In this document: positions 17,005 through 26,589 of the stretch, piece by piece
Layout of the letters: each line of letters opens with the position of its first letter
Numbering within the stretch: position 1 is the first letter of the stretch
NCBI RefSeq assembly: GCF_000373105.1
Contig: NZ_KB890491.1
Location: 124,001-188,000 of the forward strand
Source: Neolewinella persica DSM 23188
GTDB taxonomy: Bacteria > Bacteroidota > Bacteroidia > Chitinophagales > Saprospiraceae
DNA: 64,000 nt
Direction of reading: 5' to 3'
Program-made: the position numbers and the translations under genes
The notes under the pieces: generated by a model
Told to the model about the DNA's origin: nothing
Seen by the model: the letters and a program-made list of their open reading frames with translations, nothing else
Databases searched by the model: none

Positions 17005-18828
17005 ATGAACAACCTGCTTTTTACAACACTTCTTATTTGGTTTCCCATTGGCCTGTACGCGCAGGACGACCCACCAGTGGCAAGCTGCTTAGAAAACTTT
17101 ACGGCGGATCTCGGTGCAGATGGAAATATAGTCCTTACTCCTGAAGACCTTAACGACGGTTCGTCTGATACCGAAACGCCCACTATTGAACTCCTCTTCA
17201 GCCTCGACTTCGGCGGCGCGGTGCTGAACTGCGATGACATCGGCGCACCCGCCCAAACCGTTACGCTCATCGTTATGGACGGAGACGGACTTTCCAGCAC
17301 TTGTACCACCCAGGTGAGCGTGGAGGACAACCTGCCCCCCGAAGCCACCTGCCAGAACGTCGCGGTTGAATTGGGCAATAGCGGAAGTTTGAGTCTTTCC
17401 TTAGGCTTTGCCCGAAACGTTATCCTTACCGATTTCGTGGACAATTGCGTTGCTTCACCACCCACTATAAGTATAGCCGGTGGTTCGTCTGTGTTTCGTT
17501 GTGATCAGCTAGGGGTGACCACCCGCACTTTCTTTTACCGCGACGGCAACGGACAGGAAGATCGTTGCAACGACGTCCGTTTCCAAGTTACCGACCCGCT
17601 AGGCGTTTGCGGCGAAGACCCCGTGGCCAACTGCCAACCCTTCACGGTCACCAACCCGATCGAGCCCACCTTGACGCTCAACGCCAATGTCTTCGACAAC
17701 GGCTCCACCGACGACCGCAGTGTCTACACCTTGGTCTATTCCGACGCCACCGACCGCCAGGAAAACACCATCTTCGACTGTAGCACGACGGGCTTCGACC
17801 AGGGGCAGACCTTCACCGCCGGGCAGACGGGCGTGATCCAGTCCATCAAGGTGCGCTCCGGTGCGGCAACGAACACGGAAATACACCTGTACAACGGAAA
17901 TATGGCCACCGACCCTACGGTCGATCCCTCCTCCCCAAATTACAGCCAGAACGTGGAGCTATTTTTCGGCGAGTATTTCAACCGGGCCAATCTTAATGTC
18001 ATGACCCTCGACGAGCCCTTCCCAGTAGTGGCCGGCCAGGAATACACTTTCATCCTTGATACGGGGTCGACCCTGAGTCGTTCCTGCCCCGGTTCGGCCG
18101 ACTACGCGGGTGGCCAACCGATCAGCGGGTTTGGCCTTCAGGATGACCCCGGCGGGCAAGACTTCACCTTCGAGGTCAACATCATCGGGCCGACTGAGAT
18201 GGAGTTCCCCACCGCTGGTCGGACGAACCTAACGGTGTTTGCGGTAGACGATCAGGGCAATGTGTCAGAGGGGTGCGCGACGTCGGTTAACCCCGATCAG
18301 CCGCTACCGGTGGAATGGCTGTCGTTCGGCGCGCACGCAGGTGCAAAGGCGGTTGAACTGCAGTGGGAGACCACCTATGAGCCGGACAATGCCGGCTTCC
18401 ACGTCGAGCGCTCGGCTGGTGGGAACGACTGGTCGGTCATCGGCGAAGTTGCCGCGCGCGCCGGCGCAAACCAACGCTACGACTTTACCGACGCCGCTCC
18501 TTTGGAAGGTACGAGTTACTACCGCCTGCGGCAGACGGACTCTGACGGGCAGGTAAGCTATTCGCCCGTGGAAACCGTCGAGTTCTTTGGCGATGACCGG
18601 GTGATCATCTTCCCCAACCCCGCCACCAATTTGGTCAACATCCAGTTGCCGGCGGGAGCGGAGTTGCTGGAGCTGCTGGACGTTTCCGGTAGAAGCGTTA
18701 ACGCCCGCTTCAGTGGCCGGGAAGGCGAGTTGAACGCCAAGGTTTCCCGGCTTCCCGACGGGGTTTATGTCCTCCGTACCCGACTTACCGACGGGCGAAT
18801 CATTGCCAACCGCTTGGTGGTGCATTGA
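17005..18828 (+). CDS. T9SS-exported surface protein with HYR-like and sorting domains
   Basis: 607 residues. A signal peptide (LLFTTLLIWFPIGLYAQ) is followed by Cys-rich HYR-like modules (VASCLENFTADLGADGNIVL, ATCQNVAVELGNSGSLSLSL), a central lectin-like or sandwich region (about 210-400), a PVEWLSF fibronectin-like module and a C-terminal type A sorting domain (IIFPNPATNLVNIQLPAG to IIANRLVVH). It should be exported through the T9SS and held at the surface. Two stretches of the PVEWLSF module are encoded by the 20-mer: GAHAGAKA (18328-18347) and a degenerate ARAGANQ (18451-18470). Their length fits the module, so the repeats seem domesticated. Confidence 0.82.
   Translation: MNNLLFTTLLIWFPIGLYAQDDPPVASCLENFTADLGADGNIVLTPEDLNDGSSDTETPTIELLFSLDFGGAVLNCDDIGAPAQTVTLIVMDGDGLSSTCTTQVSVEDNLPPEATCQNVAVELGNSGSLSLSLGFARNVILTDFVDNCVASPPTISIAGGSSVFRCDQLGVTTRTFFYRDGNGQEDRCNDVRFQVTDPLGVCGEDPVANCQPFTVTNPIEPTLTLNANVFDNGSTDDRSVYTLVYSDATDRQENTIFDCSTTGFDQGQTFTAGQTGVIQSIKVRSGAATNTEIHLYNGNMATDPTVDPSSPNYSQNVELFFGEYFNRANLNVMTLDEPFPVVAGQEYTFILDTGSTLSRSCPGSADYAGGQPISGFGLQDDPGGQDFTFEVNIIGPTEMEFPTAGRTNLTVFAVDDQGNVSEGCATSVNPDQPLPVEWLSFGAHAGAKAVELQWETTYEPDNAGFHVERSAGGNDWSVIGEVAARAGANQRYDFTDAAPLEGTSYYRLRQTDSDGQVSYSPVETVEFFGDDRVIIFPNPATNLVNIQLPAGAELLELLDVSGRSVNARFSGREGELNAKVSRLPDGVYVLRTRLTDGRIIANRLVVH
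18328..18347 (-). repeat. Dispersed 20-mer, copy 7 (within a CDS, perfect)
   Basis: All 18 defined positions match. It is antisense to the gene and encodes GAHAGAK in the T9SS protein. Confidence 0.85.
18451..18470 (-). repeat. Degenerate 20-mer, copy 8 (within a CDS)
   Basis: 15 of 18 defined positions match. It is 103 bp after a perfect copy in the same gene and frame and encodes AARAGAN; it might be chance in a GC-rich stretch. Confidence 0.4.
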
Positions 18829-18908
18829 CCCTGACCCGGCACGTGAGATGACCCGGCGAACCAGGTCACCTCACAGCCGGCCGTACGGCCCTTGCCCTTC
18901 AAACGATT

Positions 18909-18928
18909 ACTGCACCTGCGGCCGCGCC
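18909..18928 (+). repeat. Dispersed 20-mer, copy 9
   Basis: Two mismatches to consensus. It lies 76 bp upstream of the gene at 19005 and reads towards it. Confidence 0.85.
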
Positions 18929-19004
18929 CACATCAAACACACCGCTTAACTAAAGTCAAAACTTACGACCCCTATCATTTTTCAACCCATATACCGTATT
19001 ACCA

Positions 19005-20492
19005 ATGAAATACATACCCAAATTACTATGCTGCTTCCTTGCCTTTTCCTTGCTGTTCGCAGGTGAGGCGCTGGCACAAAGCCCCGAGGCCTTCAAATAT
19101 CAGGCCGTGGTACGAAACGTGGATAACACCCCGATCACTGAGCAAATGGTGAGCATCCGAATCAGCATACTCGAAGGTTCGACCTCCGGCACCATTGTCT
19201 ACCAGGAATTCCATAACCTTACCACCTCCGCCATAGGTTTGATCTCCCTGAACATCGGACAAGGGACTATTCTCTCAGATGTCTTTACCGACATCGCCTG
19301 GGGACGTAATGATCACTTCCTGTATGTGGAAGTAGACCAAAACGGTGGCACGGACTACGAGTGGCTAGGCACCAGCCAATTGCTGTCCGTTCCCTACGCG
19401 CTATATGCGACAAAGGCGGGGGCCGTAGACCTTACCGCCGGTGACGGGATCAGCATAACCGGCAATGAAATCAGCAATAGTAAGCCTTCCTTGTGGCAAC
19501 TTGATAGCAATGTGGTGTTTGTGGAGACCAATCAGGTCGGAATCGGGGTCAATGACTCGACTGATGTCCCTGCTGATGCCCGCCTGTTTGTCAATGGTAA
19601 CATTCGGATAGCGGAAGACTCCAGCCTCTTTGGCATAGATCAAATCGTTGGTTTCAACGATATTCGCTTCGCAGGCAACCCTGACCGGACAAACGACGTA
19701 GTGATCGCCAACAACGGCCGGGTAACCTTCGCCGAAGAAGTCGGGATCAATCGAACCTTTTCCTTCGTTGACCTTAACGTGCGAAATCAGGCGGGAAATA
19801 GTACCGTTTTCCAGGTTGAGGATACTTCAGGGGTTGACCTATTTGAGGTTGGCAGAAACGGCAATGTGGGCATCAACCAAATAACCAACAACGTCACCCT
19901 CCAGGTGCAAAACAAATCGGTTGGCGACAACAACATCATCGCCAACTTTGAAAGAGCCAACGGGGATAATGTGCTTCAGATTCAGGACGACCGGGATGTG
20001 GTGATTACCGGAGACTTCTCCGTTACCGGCTCGAAGAATTTTATCCTGGATCACCCGCTCGACCCAGCCAATAAAGTCCTTGTCCACAACGCAGTTGAAT
20101 CTCCGGATCGCATAACCTACTACGATGGGACGATCCGACTGAATGAAAGCGGGGAGGCCGTGGTACAACTACCCAACTACTTCGAGGCACTGAATACGGA
20201 TTACCGCTACCAACTGACCTGCATCGGCGGCTTCGCCCAAATCTACATCAAGACCGAGATCAACGATAATCAGTTCACGATTGCCGGAGGGCAGCCTGGC
20301 ATGAAAGTCTCCTGGCAGGTAAGCGCCAAACGAGACGATCCCTGGGCCCACGACCACCCTTACCAGGCGGAGGAAAACAAGGACCCCGTAGACAAGGGGA
20401 AATACTACTATCCAGAAGGTTACGGAAAAGGCGACGCCTTTAAAATTGGTATGGAGTTACCTCAGGAGGGTGCTAAAGAAGGAGACCAATGA
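19005..20492 (+). CDS. Exported surface protein with a tail-fibre-like C-terminus
   Basis: 495 residues with a signal peptide (LLFAGEALAQ). The N-terminal FKYQAVVRNVDNTPITEQMVSIRISILEG domain is frequent in Bacteroidota surface proteins. A long repetitive beta-strand region follows (VGIGVNDSTDV, VGINRTFSF, VGINQITNNV), like trimeric phage-tail or adhesin stalks, and then a conserved tail: NFILDHPLDPANKVLVHN, YFEALNTDYRYQLTCIGG and PGMKVSWQVSAKRDDPWA. There is no sorting domain; the overlapping next gene has one. Probably a surface fibre. Precise function unknown. Confidence 0.72.
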   Translation: MKYIPKLLCCFLAFSLLFAGEALAQSPEAFKYQAVVRNVDNTPITEQMVSIRISILEGSTSGTIVYQEFHNLTTSAIGLISLNIGQGTILSDVFTDIAWGRNDHFLYVEVDQNGGTDYEWLGTSQLLSVPYALYATKAGAVDLTAGDGISITGNEISNSKPSLWQLDSNVVFVETNQVGIGVNDSTDVPADARLFVNGNIRIAEDSSLFGIDQIVGFNDIRFAGNPDRTNDVVIANNGRVTFAEEVGINRTFSFVDLNVRNQAGNSTVFQVEDTSGVDLFEVGRNGNVGINQITNNVTLQVQNKSVGDNNIIANFERANGDNVLQIQDDRDVVITGDFSVTGSKNFILDHPLDPANKVLVHNAVESPDRITYYDGTIRLNESGEAVVQLPNYFEALNTDYRYQLTCIGGFAQIYIKTEINDNQFTIAGGQPGMKVSWQVSAKRDDPWAHDHPYQAEENKDPVDKGKYYYPEGYGKGDAFKIGMELPQEGAKEGDQ

Positions 20493-20965
20493 GAAATCTG
20501 ATCTGCAACCTACTCCTGGTTTTAGCCTCCCATACCCTGGGGGCTCAAAGCCTGACGCCCGAAGTGGTAGCTACCACTGGAGAAACGTTCTCAAATAGCA
20601 CCGTTACCCTCGAATGGACGCTGGGAGAAATCATGACCGAGACTTTTTCTGAGCGTATTACAATGACGCAGGGTTTTCATCAGCCGCCAGAGGGTGTTCC
20701 ACCGGTTGGAACCACAGCATTATCGGCGGACAACCCAATCGTTCTCTACCCCAACCCGGCCACCAAGCGCGTCAACGTTCGCCTCCCCGTCGGGGCTGAA
20801 TTACTGAATTTACTTGGCGTCACCGGACGGAACATCAGCATTCGCTTTAATGGCCAGAGAGGTGAGCTGACCGCTAATTTAGCTGGCCTACCCGCCGGGC
20901 TGTACTTCCTTCTTACTAGGCTGGCTGACGGTAGAATAGCCACGAACCGACTGGTTATTCATTGA
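20489..20965 (+). CDS. Small T9SS type A sorting-domain protein
   Basis: 158 residues. The start overlaps the stop of the previous gene (ATGA), indicating translational coupling. A signal peptide ends LGAQS; then comes VVATTGETFSNSTVTLEWTLGEIMTET with QGFHQP, a motif common in these small proteins, and the sorting domain IVLYPNPATKRVNVRLPVG to IATNRLVIH. The sorting domain is nearly the same as in the protein at 17005-18828. It may partner the fibre-like protein encoded just before. Function unknown. Confidence 0.78.
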   Translation: MRNLICNLLLVLASHTLGAQSLTPEVVATTGETFSNSTVTLEWTLGEIMTETFSERITMTQGFHQPPEGVPPVGTTALSADNPIVLYPNPATKRVNVRLPVGAELLNLLGVTGRNISIRFNGQRGELTANLAGLPAGLYFLLTRLADGRIATNRLVIH

Positions 20966-21002
20966 TTCCTGTTCCAAAACGCAAATCGTAATCTTTTTAC
21001 AT

Positions 21003-21041
21003 CTACCCACCGGGCCAAATGCCCCGTGGGTAGACTTTTTT
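21003..21041 (+). terminator. Rho-independent terminator
   Basis: CTACCCACCGGGC pairs with GCCCCGTGGGTAG (12 of 13), followed by ACTTTTTT. It ends the two-gene surface-protein operon. Confidence 0.85.
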
Positions 21042-21163
21042 CCTCTCTAAAAAACCAAGTTGAGCCTCCTGCCCTAATCGAAACCAATCTCGATCCTGTC
21101 TCCTTCATCTTCAATTATGAGGAAGTAGGCTGAAGGTAATGCACGGTATAAGCGCAGGGGAAC

Positions 21164-23113
21164 CTACCGTATCATCGGAATCCGAACCGAACTAGGATAA
21201 GCCGCCGAATGATGTACCTCATTCCGCGCCACCACGCTCTTGCTTTCATCATAGTTACGGCCACCAGTATTCAGGTTACGGTCGAAACGGGGGAAGTTGG
21301 AGCTGGAGACCTCGATGCGAATCGAGTGGCCGGGCTTGAAGTGGTTGGCGGTAGACATTGGCGTGAGGTCGACTTTATATACCTTTCCTTTTTCCATGAA
21401 GACCTCTTTGTCGTAGCCCTCGCGGTAACGGACGCGCTGGATGGTTTCGTCGAGGTTGTAGGCCGTGCCGTCTGGCGCTACGTCAATGAGCTTGACGGTG
21501 AAGTCGGTGTCTTTGGCGTCGGAGCTGACGTAGAGCGTAGTTTCGATGCTGCCGGCAATTTCTACGCCATCGGCGAAGGGTTCGGTGGTGTATACCAGGA
21601 TGTCGTTGCGGGTTTCCATCACACGCTGATCGAAGGCACCGCCTTTGACGGCATTACCGGTACAGCAAACGTTGCCGCCGTAGCTGGGCACTGGGTTCAT
21701 GGGGTCGTAAACGAAGCGGTCGGGCATGTCTTTTCCCGGAGCCTTCTTACTTAGCCGGCCGTTACCGTGCAGGGTGTTGGCGCTGCCGTCGGAGTCAAAG
21801 TAGAACGTCTCCATTTTTGCGGCTGGCGGAGGCCAGGCGGTGGCCGTCTTCCACTCATTGCTTCCCATAACATAGTACTGCACCCGCGGCCGCGCCTTCG
21901 GCTCCTCTCCCTTCAGGTGCTGTGCAAAAAACGCTTCTATCTGTTCCTGATAATTGAGCCGGGCATCGCCCACAGAGCGCTCGCCGACAATGGTGTTTTC
22001 GGTAGCCCGTGTGTAGCCGCAGTGCAGCGTGGGCGCGATGACGAGGTGCTGCTGGTCGCGCATCGCCGGGGTGGTGGCGTTGCTGCGAACGTGGTTGAAC
22101 AGTGCCAGGTTGGGGCTGATGGACACATCATACCAACTCGTAAACCAGAAGGCGGGGACGTCGAAAGGCATGTCATCGTGGTACAGTCCACCCTCAAACC
22201 AGGCCTTGCTGTTCGGGGTGCGGGTGGCCATTTCTTCAAAAATGCCCTTGGGACCGTGCTGCGCCGTGATGATATCCTGCATCGGCAGGGTTTTCAGGCC
22301 ATCTTCCCACGCTACGCGGGGGTATTCCGGAGCCATGTCGTGGAAGCGTTGGAGGCGAAGGAGGTCCTCCCGCGTCGCGCTTTTCGGGATACGGGGCCGC
22401 ATCGGATCGTGCTGCACGGAGTACAGCCAGGCGATGAACAACATCTGGGTGGCACCGCCGCGGTACCAGTTGCCCTGCTCCTGGAACTTACCGACTTTAC
22501 CGACGCCGGCCCCGTAGCCCTGGGGAACGATGGCCTTGAGCGCGGGGTGGCCGAGGGCGGCAACGGCCATCTGCCATTCGGCGGTGGAAGAGCAACCGAT
22601 GAGGCCGATGTTGCCGTTGCTCCAGTCCTGCCCGGCGAGCCAGGTGAAGGCATCGTATCCGTCCGTCGTTGGGGTGCCGAGGATGTCCCACTCGCCCTCA
22701 CTGTAGTAGCGGCCGCGCTCGTTTTGCTCCACGTAGGCGTAGCCCGCCTTCACCCAATCGAGGGCACGCTGGTAGGTGCGGGTACGCTCCTCTCCGTCGA
22801 CCCAGCCGTTCATCTGGTAGGGTGTCCGGCTGAGGATGACGGGGACTTTTTCATCGGTCTTAGGGCGGTAGACATCGGTCCGCAAGCGAATACCGTCACG
22901 CATTGGGGCCATGTGCATTTGCTCGACGTGGGCGAGTTCGGCGAGTTCGAGGTATTCGCGGCTCGACTGCGCCAGTAAGGGGGTAAGGGAAAAAAGGAGT
23001 AAGGGGAGTACGAGTCGTAGTCCTTTATGCCTTTTTCCTGCTACGCTTTTTTTGGGGGCGCGGACGCTGGTGCAATGGAAGTTTCGAAGAAGCAGGGGGA
23101 GGAGCTGGCGCAT
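21164..23113 (-). CDS. CocE/NonD (X-Pro dipeptidyl-peptidase S15) family hydrolase
   Basis: 649 residues. An alpha/beta hydrolase with nucleophile elbow [12 protein letters not shown], acid in SWYDVS and histidine in PTLHCGYTR, followed by the jelly-roll domain ([20 protein letters not shown]). The family includes cocaine esterase and glutaryl-7-ACA acylase. It is exported. The N-terminus is odd: a start at 23113 gives [12 protein letters not shown], then a basic stretch encoded by the 20-mer and a purine tract, then a second hydrophobic run [16 protein letters not shown]. The same design occurs at 42622. A copy of the 20-mer also encodes KARPRVQY at 21877-21896. Confidence 0.85.
   Translation of the reverse strand: MRQLLPLLLRNFHCTSVRAPKKSVAGKRHKGLRLVLPLLLFSLTPLLAQSSREYLELAELAHVEQMHMAPMRDGIRLRTDVYRPKTDEKVPVILSRTPYQMNGWVDGEERTRTYQRALDWVKAGYAYVEQNERGRYYSEGEWDILGTPTTDGYDAFTWLAGQDWSNGNIGLIGCSSTAEWQMAVAALGHPALKAIVPQGYGAGVGKVGKFQEQGNWYRGGATQMLFIAWLYSVQHDPMRPRIPKSATREDLLRLQRFHDMAPEYPRVAWEDGLKTLPMQDIITAQHGPKGIFEEMATRTPNSKAWFEGGLYHDDMPFDVPAFWFTSWYDVSISPNLALFNHVRSNATTPAMRDQQHLVIAPTLHCGYTRATENTIVGERSVGDARLNYQEQIEAFFAQHLKGEEPKARPRVQYYVMGSNEWKTATAWPPPAAKMETFYFDSDGSANTLHGNGRLSKKAPGKDMPDRFVYDPMNPVPSYGGNVCCTGNAVKGGAFDQRVMETRNDILVYTTEPFADGVEIAGSIETTLYVSSDAKDTDFTVKLIDVAPDGTAYNLDETIQRVRYREGYDKEVFMEKGKVYKVDLTPMSTANHFKPGHSIRIEVSSSNFPRFDRNLNTGGRNYDESKSVVARNEVHHSAAYPSSVRIPMIR
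21877..21896 (+). repeat. Dispersed 20-mer, copy 10 (within a CDS)
   Basis: Three mismatches to consensus, antisense to the S15-type gene; encodes ARPRVQ. Confidence 0.6.
22975..23053. repeat. Fold-back word array within a signal-peptide region
   Basis: The plus-strand left arm is purine-rich (AGTAAGGGGGTAAGGG-type words, about 22975-23012) and the right arm is pyrimidine-rich (about 23013-23053), meeting at TACGAGTCGTA. On the minus strand it encodes the basic linker and the hydrophobic run of the S15-type protein. It ends 4 bp from the 20-mer at 23057. Confidence 0.55.
23057..23076 (-). repeat. Dispersed 20-mer, copy 11
   Basis: Two mismatches to consensus. It falls inside the 5' coding region of the S15-type gene and encodes CTSVRAP. 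Confidence 0.8.
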
Positions 23114-23199
23114 TGGTTGGTTGGTCTACTGGTTAGATTAATTTGTTGGGTTAAGGTACGGTGTTCCCCTTTATGACCAAATTTTTTCACCCTCCGATG

Positions 23200-24057
23200 C
23201 TAATAAGTGTAATCCCGTAGTTGCAGTGTATCGGCTGCGCTTTGCAGCAGGAAAGTGTCTCGGAATATCAGGGAGTCAAGTACAACGATGTTCTGGTTGT
23301 TTCCAGCTGTAATCGTCTTGAAACTGGTTGTCCCTTCTATCGGCCGGTCCACAGGTAGAAGTCCCTTACGCTCGTATTGAACGCCTGCTTCTATTCCCAT
23401 AAAAATGTTCGGGCGAATCGTAAGATAGGGCTTATTGAAAGCGAGGTCACGGAACGATGTTTCCACGTAGAAAACCCCTTCATTTCCAAGCGTACGCTCA
23501 ATCAGGTAACGATACGTTACCCAGGCACGATCACCTGTGAAAATTTTCATATCACGGGTAATGACTTCTCCTTTCCTTGAGAAATCGAATTCGTCCAGTT
23601 GTAAGTCGACATCGTCCGGGTCTAAAAAGATATAGTTACGATCATTAGGGGCAAGGTCATTGAAAAGCCCGGGGGCACGGAAGAATAGCCTGTGGCGCAA
23701 GTAATACGCCTGCTTCTCGTCCGGCGTATTTTCAAAAGGGCTATTTCCTTCCCGAATCAGGTCGGAGAAAGCGTTTACGTCCATGTTGAAGCGCCCATCA
23801 TTACTAATCGTATCTGATCCGAATGAGTTGACCGGAACAAAACCGGGTGGTTCGTTAAATATCGAAACTTGTTCCCATAAGAATACATCCCAGCCGGTTT
23901 TCGGAGTACCGTCGGTAATCTCCGTCAGGGTTCCTTGAAAGATAAAATCGGGCCGATCGTCTTCCATATTTTCCTTGGTGCATCCCATACCTAGGCACAG
24001 GGTTAGGCAACTAAAGATCACGATCAGGAAATAGGACAGAGGGTCAATTTTTTTCAT
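23200..24057 (-). CDS. Lipoprotein of unknown function
   Basis: 285 residues, not recognised. Lipoprotein signal with Cys in FSCLTLCLGMGC. The body begins with FQGTLTEITDGTPKTGWDVFLWEQ, which resembles a transthyretin-like or carboxypeptidase-regulatory beta-sandwich found in many Bacteroidota lipoproteins, then an acidic loop and alternating strands. Probably outer-membrane associated and exposed to the periplasm or surface. The gene is single, 86 bp downstream of the S15-type gene's start and in the same direction. Confidence 0.6.
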   Translation of the reverse strand: MKKIDPLSYFLIVIFSCLTLCLGMGCTKENMEDDRPDFIFQGTLTEITDGTPKTGWDVFLWEQVSIFNEPPGFVPVNSFGSDTISNDGRFNMDVNAFSDLIREGNSPFENTPDEKQAYYLRHRLFFRAPGLFNDLAPNDRNYIFLDPDDVDLQLDEFDFSRKGEVITRDMKIFTGDRAWVTYRYLIERTLGNEGVFYVETSFRDLAFNKPYLTIRPNIFMGIEAGVQYERKGLLPVDRPIEGTTSFKTITAGNNQNIVVLDSLIFRDTFLLQSAADTLQLRDYTY

Positions 24058-24268
24058 AAAAGGACATTGTTAAAGGGCCATGAATGTACGTTTTCATTGG
24101 GAGTTAGGAAGCGCATGGTTGGGAATCTAAGTCTTACTGGAAAGGAGGGGTTTAGGGTCTCTACGGTAGTCAAAGTAGGCACCACTAAAGTGAGAATCGG
24201 AAATTGCCATAAGGTTTAAGAAAACTTTTACGGTTAGCCTCCCGGGCTTAATCCAAACCCGTCAAGAG

Positions 24269-24298
24269 TTTGTTGGCTAAACTAGAATCGTACCTAAG
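24269..24298 (+). promoter_or_regulatory. Candidate Bacteroidota promoter of the LLM gene
   Basis: TTTG (24269-24272), an 18-bp spacer and TACCTAAG (24291-24298), which shares 6 of 8 positions with TAnnTTTG, just upstream of the gene at 24316. Confidence 0.35.
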
Positions 24299-24315
24299 CC
24301 ATCAATCATAAATCC

Positions 24316-25371
24316 ATGCCTGCGCAACCAACTGCCTATTCCATCCTAGAGCTAGCCATTGTCTCCCAGGGGAATTCCCTGCCGGAGACTTTTCAGAACA
24401 TGCTCTCCCTGGCGCAAAGGGCGGAAGCGCTTGGCTACAAACGCTTCTGGTTGGCCGAGCACCACAATACCATAAGCGTTGGCAGTAGTGCCCCTCCCGT
24501 CTTGATTGGCCACGTAGCGGCGGGGACAAAGACGATCCGCGTCGGCTCCGGTGGCGTTATGCTGCCCAACCATTCCCCGCTGGTAGTGGCGGAGCAATTT
24601 GGCACCCTGGGGTTACTCTACCCCGACCGAATCGATCTCGGTCTGGGGCGGGCACCGGGTACCGACCAGGCGACCGCGCAGGCCATCCGGTCAGACTTTA
24701 TGCAGGCGGCACATTCCTTTCCCCGGGAAATCGAAAAGATTCAGCGCTATTTCTCTCCCTCAAACGAAGCGGCGGCTGTGCGGGCCAATGTCGCAGAAGG
24801 CGTCAACGTTCCGCTTTACATTCTGGGGTCCAGCACGGACAGCGCCCACTTAGCGGCTGAAAAAGGATTGCCCTACGCCTTTGCCAGCCATTTCGCTACG
24901 GCGCAGTTGTTCGATGCGCTGAAGATCTACCGAAAGGAGTTCAAACCATCTGCGGCCCTGGACGCTCCTTACACCATGGCTGGGGTCAACATCATCGTTG
25001 CGGATACCGACGAAGCGGCGGAGAAATTGTTCACTTCTCTTTTACGGATGTTCATCGGCCTCGTCACCGGAAACAGGGGGTACCTGCAACCCCCTACAGA
25101 CATGACCGAAGAGCTCCGGCGTGCCAATCAGCACCCTGCTCTCCGGCAGATGCTGAAATTTTCTTTCGTAGGCAGTAAAGAAACGGTTAAGGGACAGGTC
25201 GAAGACTTTCTTCAGCAGACGGGTGTCGATGAGCTTGTTGCGGTCACCGCCCTCTACCAGCACGAGGATCGGTTGAATTCCTACGAGTTATTCTCAGAAA
25301 TCATGCAGGAGCTTAACGCTGGTAGTGGCGTTGACGAATCGGTGTTGACCTATGCGGCAAAAGATTCATAA
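24316..25371 (+). CDS. LLM-class flavin-dependent oxidoreductase
   Basis: 351 residues, a typical length for the luciferase-like monooxygenase superfamily. The blocks EALGYKRFWLAEHHNT, GSSAPPVLIGHVAAGTKTIRVGSGGVMLPNHSPLVVAEQ and GRIDLGLGRAPG-like sequence (here DRIDLGLGRAPGTD) are the family hallmark, and LPYAFASHF and VDELVAVTALYQHEDRLNSY lie later. Cytoplasmic, FMN- or F420-type chemistry. Substrate unknown and the neighbourhood gives no clue. Confidence 0.88.
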   Translation: MPAQPTAYSILELAIVSQGNSLPETFQNMLSLAQRAEALGYKRFWLAEHHNTISVGSSAPPVLIGHVAAGTKTIRVGSGGVMLPNHSPLVVAEQFGTLGLLYPDRIDLGLGRAPGTDQATAQAIRSDFMQAAHSFPREIEKIQRYFSPSNEAAAVRANVAEGVNVPLYILGSSTDSAHLAAEKGLPYAFASHFATAQLFDALKIYRKEFKPSAALDAPYTMAGVNIIVADTDEAAEKLFTSLLRMFIGLVTGNRGYLQPPTDMTEELRRANQHPALRQMLKFSFVGSKETVKGQVEDFLQQTGVDELVAVTALYQHEDRLNSYELFSEIMQELNAGSGVDESVLTYAAKDS

Positions 25372-25521
25372 TTGAAGGTCGGTAGAGGGCAGCCCTGCTA
25401 CGCCAGCAGACGAAATCTCCAAAGATGACCAGGGGCAAGGAGGGATAGTGGTGAAGGTGGTGGAGTAGACGAAACCAGACAAGCGCTTAACTTTGGGCAA
25501 AACCAGTATTATTTCCCCTTT

Positions 25522-26517
25522 ATGATGGACCGCTCTCCTTATTCCACCCCCATCCGCTGGGGCATCATCGGCTGCGGCGACGTGACTGAGGTGAAAAGCG
25601 GCCCTGCCTACCAAAAAACGGAAGGCTTTGAGCTTAAGGCCGTCATGCGCAGAGACGAAGCAAAGCTGAAAGACTATGCCCACCGGCACCAGGTCGAAAA
25701 ATATTATAACAACGCTGACGCGCTGATCAACGACGACGCCATTGACGCCGTCTACATCGCGACGCCTCCCGATACCCATCGGTACTACGCGCTTAAGGTC
25801 GCCGCAGCAGGAAAACCTTGCTGCGTAGAAAAACCGCTGGCGCCCAGTTATCAGGACAGTTTGGCCATCCAGGAAGCTTTTGCCGAGCGGAATATTCCTT
25901 TGTTCTCAGCTTACTATCGCCGCTCCTTACCGCGCTTCACGCAGGTGGAAGCGTGGCTGAAGGATCGGGAGGTTGGCGAAGTACGCCACATCAACTGGTG
26001 CCTGAGCAAAGCCCCCAATGCGCAGGATTTGTCAGGCGTTTACAACTGGCGTACGGATTCGAAGGTGGCACCGGGTGGTTACTTCGATGACCTGGCCAGC
26101 CATGGGCTGGACCTTTTTACCTTCCTTTTGGGAGACATGAAAACGGTGAAAGGCATCAGCCTGAACCAACAGGGCTTGTACGGCGCCAAGGATGCTTTTA
26201 CCGCCTGCTGGCTCCATGAAGGTGGTGTCACCGGGGCCGGAAGCTGGAACTTTGGTTGTGAGCATACCGAAGACCGGGTAGAAATTCTGGGAAGCAAAGG
26301 CAGCATTCTATTTTCTGTATTTGACGAGGCTCCCGTGGTACTTGTCCGTGGAGAGACGCGAGAAGAACTTTTCATTGAACATCCGAAACACGTGCAAATG
26401 CCCCACGTAGAGAATATGAAAAAACAGCTACTGGGAGAAGGTGATTATCTGCACCCGTCCAGCGGCCAAACGGCCTTGCATACCAGCTGGATAATGGATG
26501 AGATAGTAGGTCGATGA
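25522..26517 (+). CDS. Gfo/Idh/MocA-family oxidoreductase
   Basis: 331 residues. The Rossmann motif GIIGCGDV (residues about 14-21) binds NAD(P), followed by AVYIATPPDTHRYYAL and the catalytic CVEKPLAPS. The C-terminal half carries GGYFDDLASHGLDLFTFLLG, whose His is a usual active-site residue. It probably oxidises a sugar or inositol derivative in the cytoplasm. It is the first of three co-directional genes with 72-bp and 21-bp gaps. The ATG at 25522 and the next at 25525 are both usable. Confidence 0.88.
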   Translation: MMDRSPYSTPIRWGIIGCGDVTEVKSGPAYQKTEGFELKAVMRRDEAKLKDYAHRHQVEKYYNNADALINDDAIDAVYIATPPDTHRYYALKVAAAGKPCCVEKPLAPSYQDSLAIQEAFAERNIPLFSAYYRRSLPRFTQVEAWLKDREVGEVRHINWCLSKAPNAQDLSGVYNWRTDSKVAPGGYFDDLASHGLDLFTFLLGDMKTVKGISLNQQGLYGAKDAFTACWLHEGGVTGAGSWNFGCEHTEDRVEILGSKGSILFSVFDEAPVVLVRGETREELFIEHPKHVQMPHVENMKKQLLGEGDYLHPSSGQTALHTSWIMDEIVGR

Positions 26518-26544
26518 GATTAGCTCCTTTGCCTTTTAACTTTT

Positions 26545-26564
26545 ATTGCACCTGCGTTCGCGCC
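26545..26564 (+). repeat. Dispersed 20-mer, copy 12
   Basis: One mismatch to consensus. It ends 25 bp upstream of the pirin start, so it lies in the 5' leader between the dehydrogenase and pirin genes. Confidence 0.88.
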
Positions 26565-26589
26565 CAAAAAATAATCTAAACAAAGAATA

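Noticed and set aside
19005-20492. Prophage tail-fibre gene
   Set aside because: It has a signal peptide and is followed by a T9SS-tail gene; no phage genes are nearby.
21767-22978. A 403-codon open frame on the plus strand
   Set aside because: Antisense to the S15-type hydrolase with its catalytic motifs; no own signal or motif.
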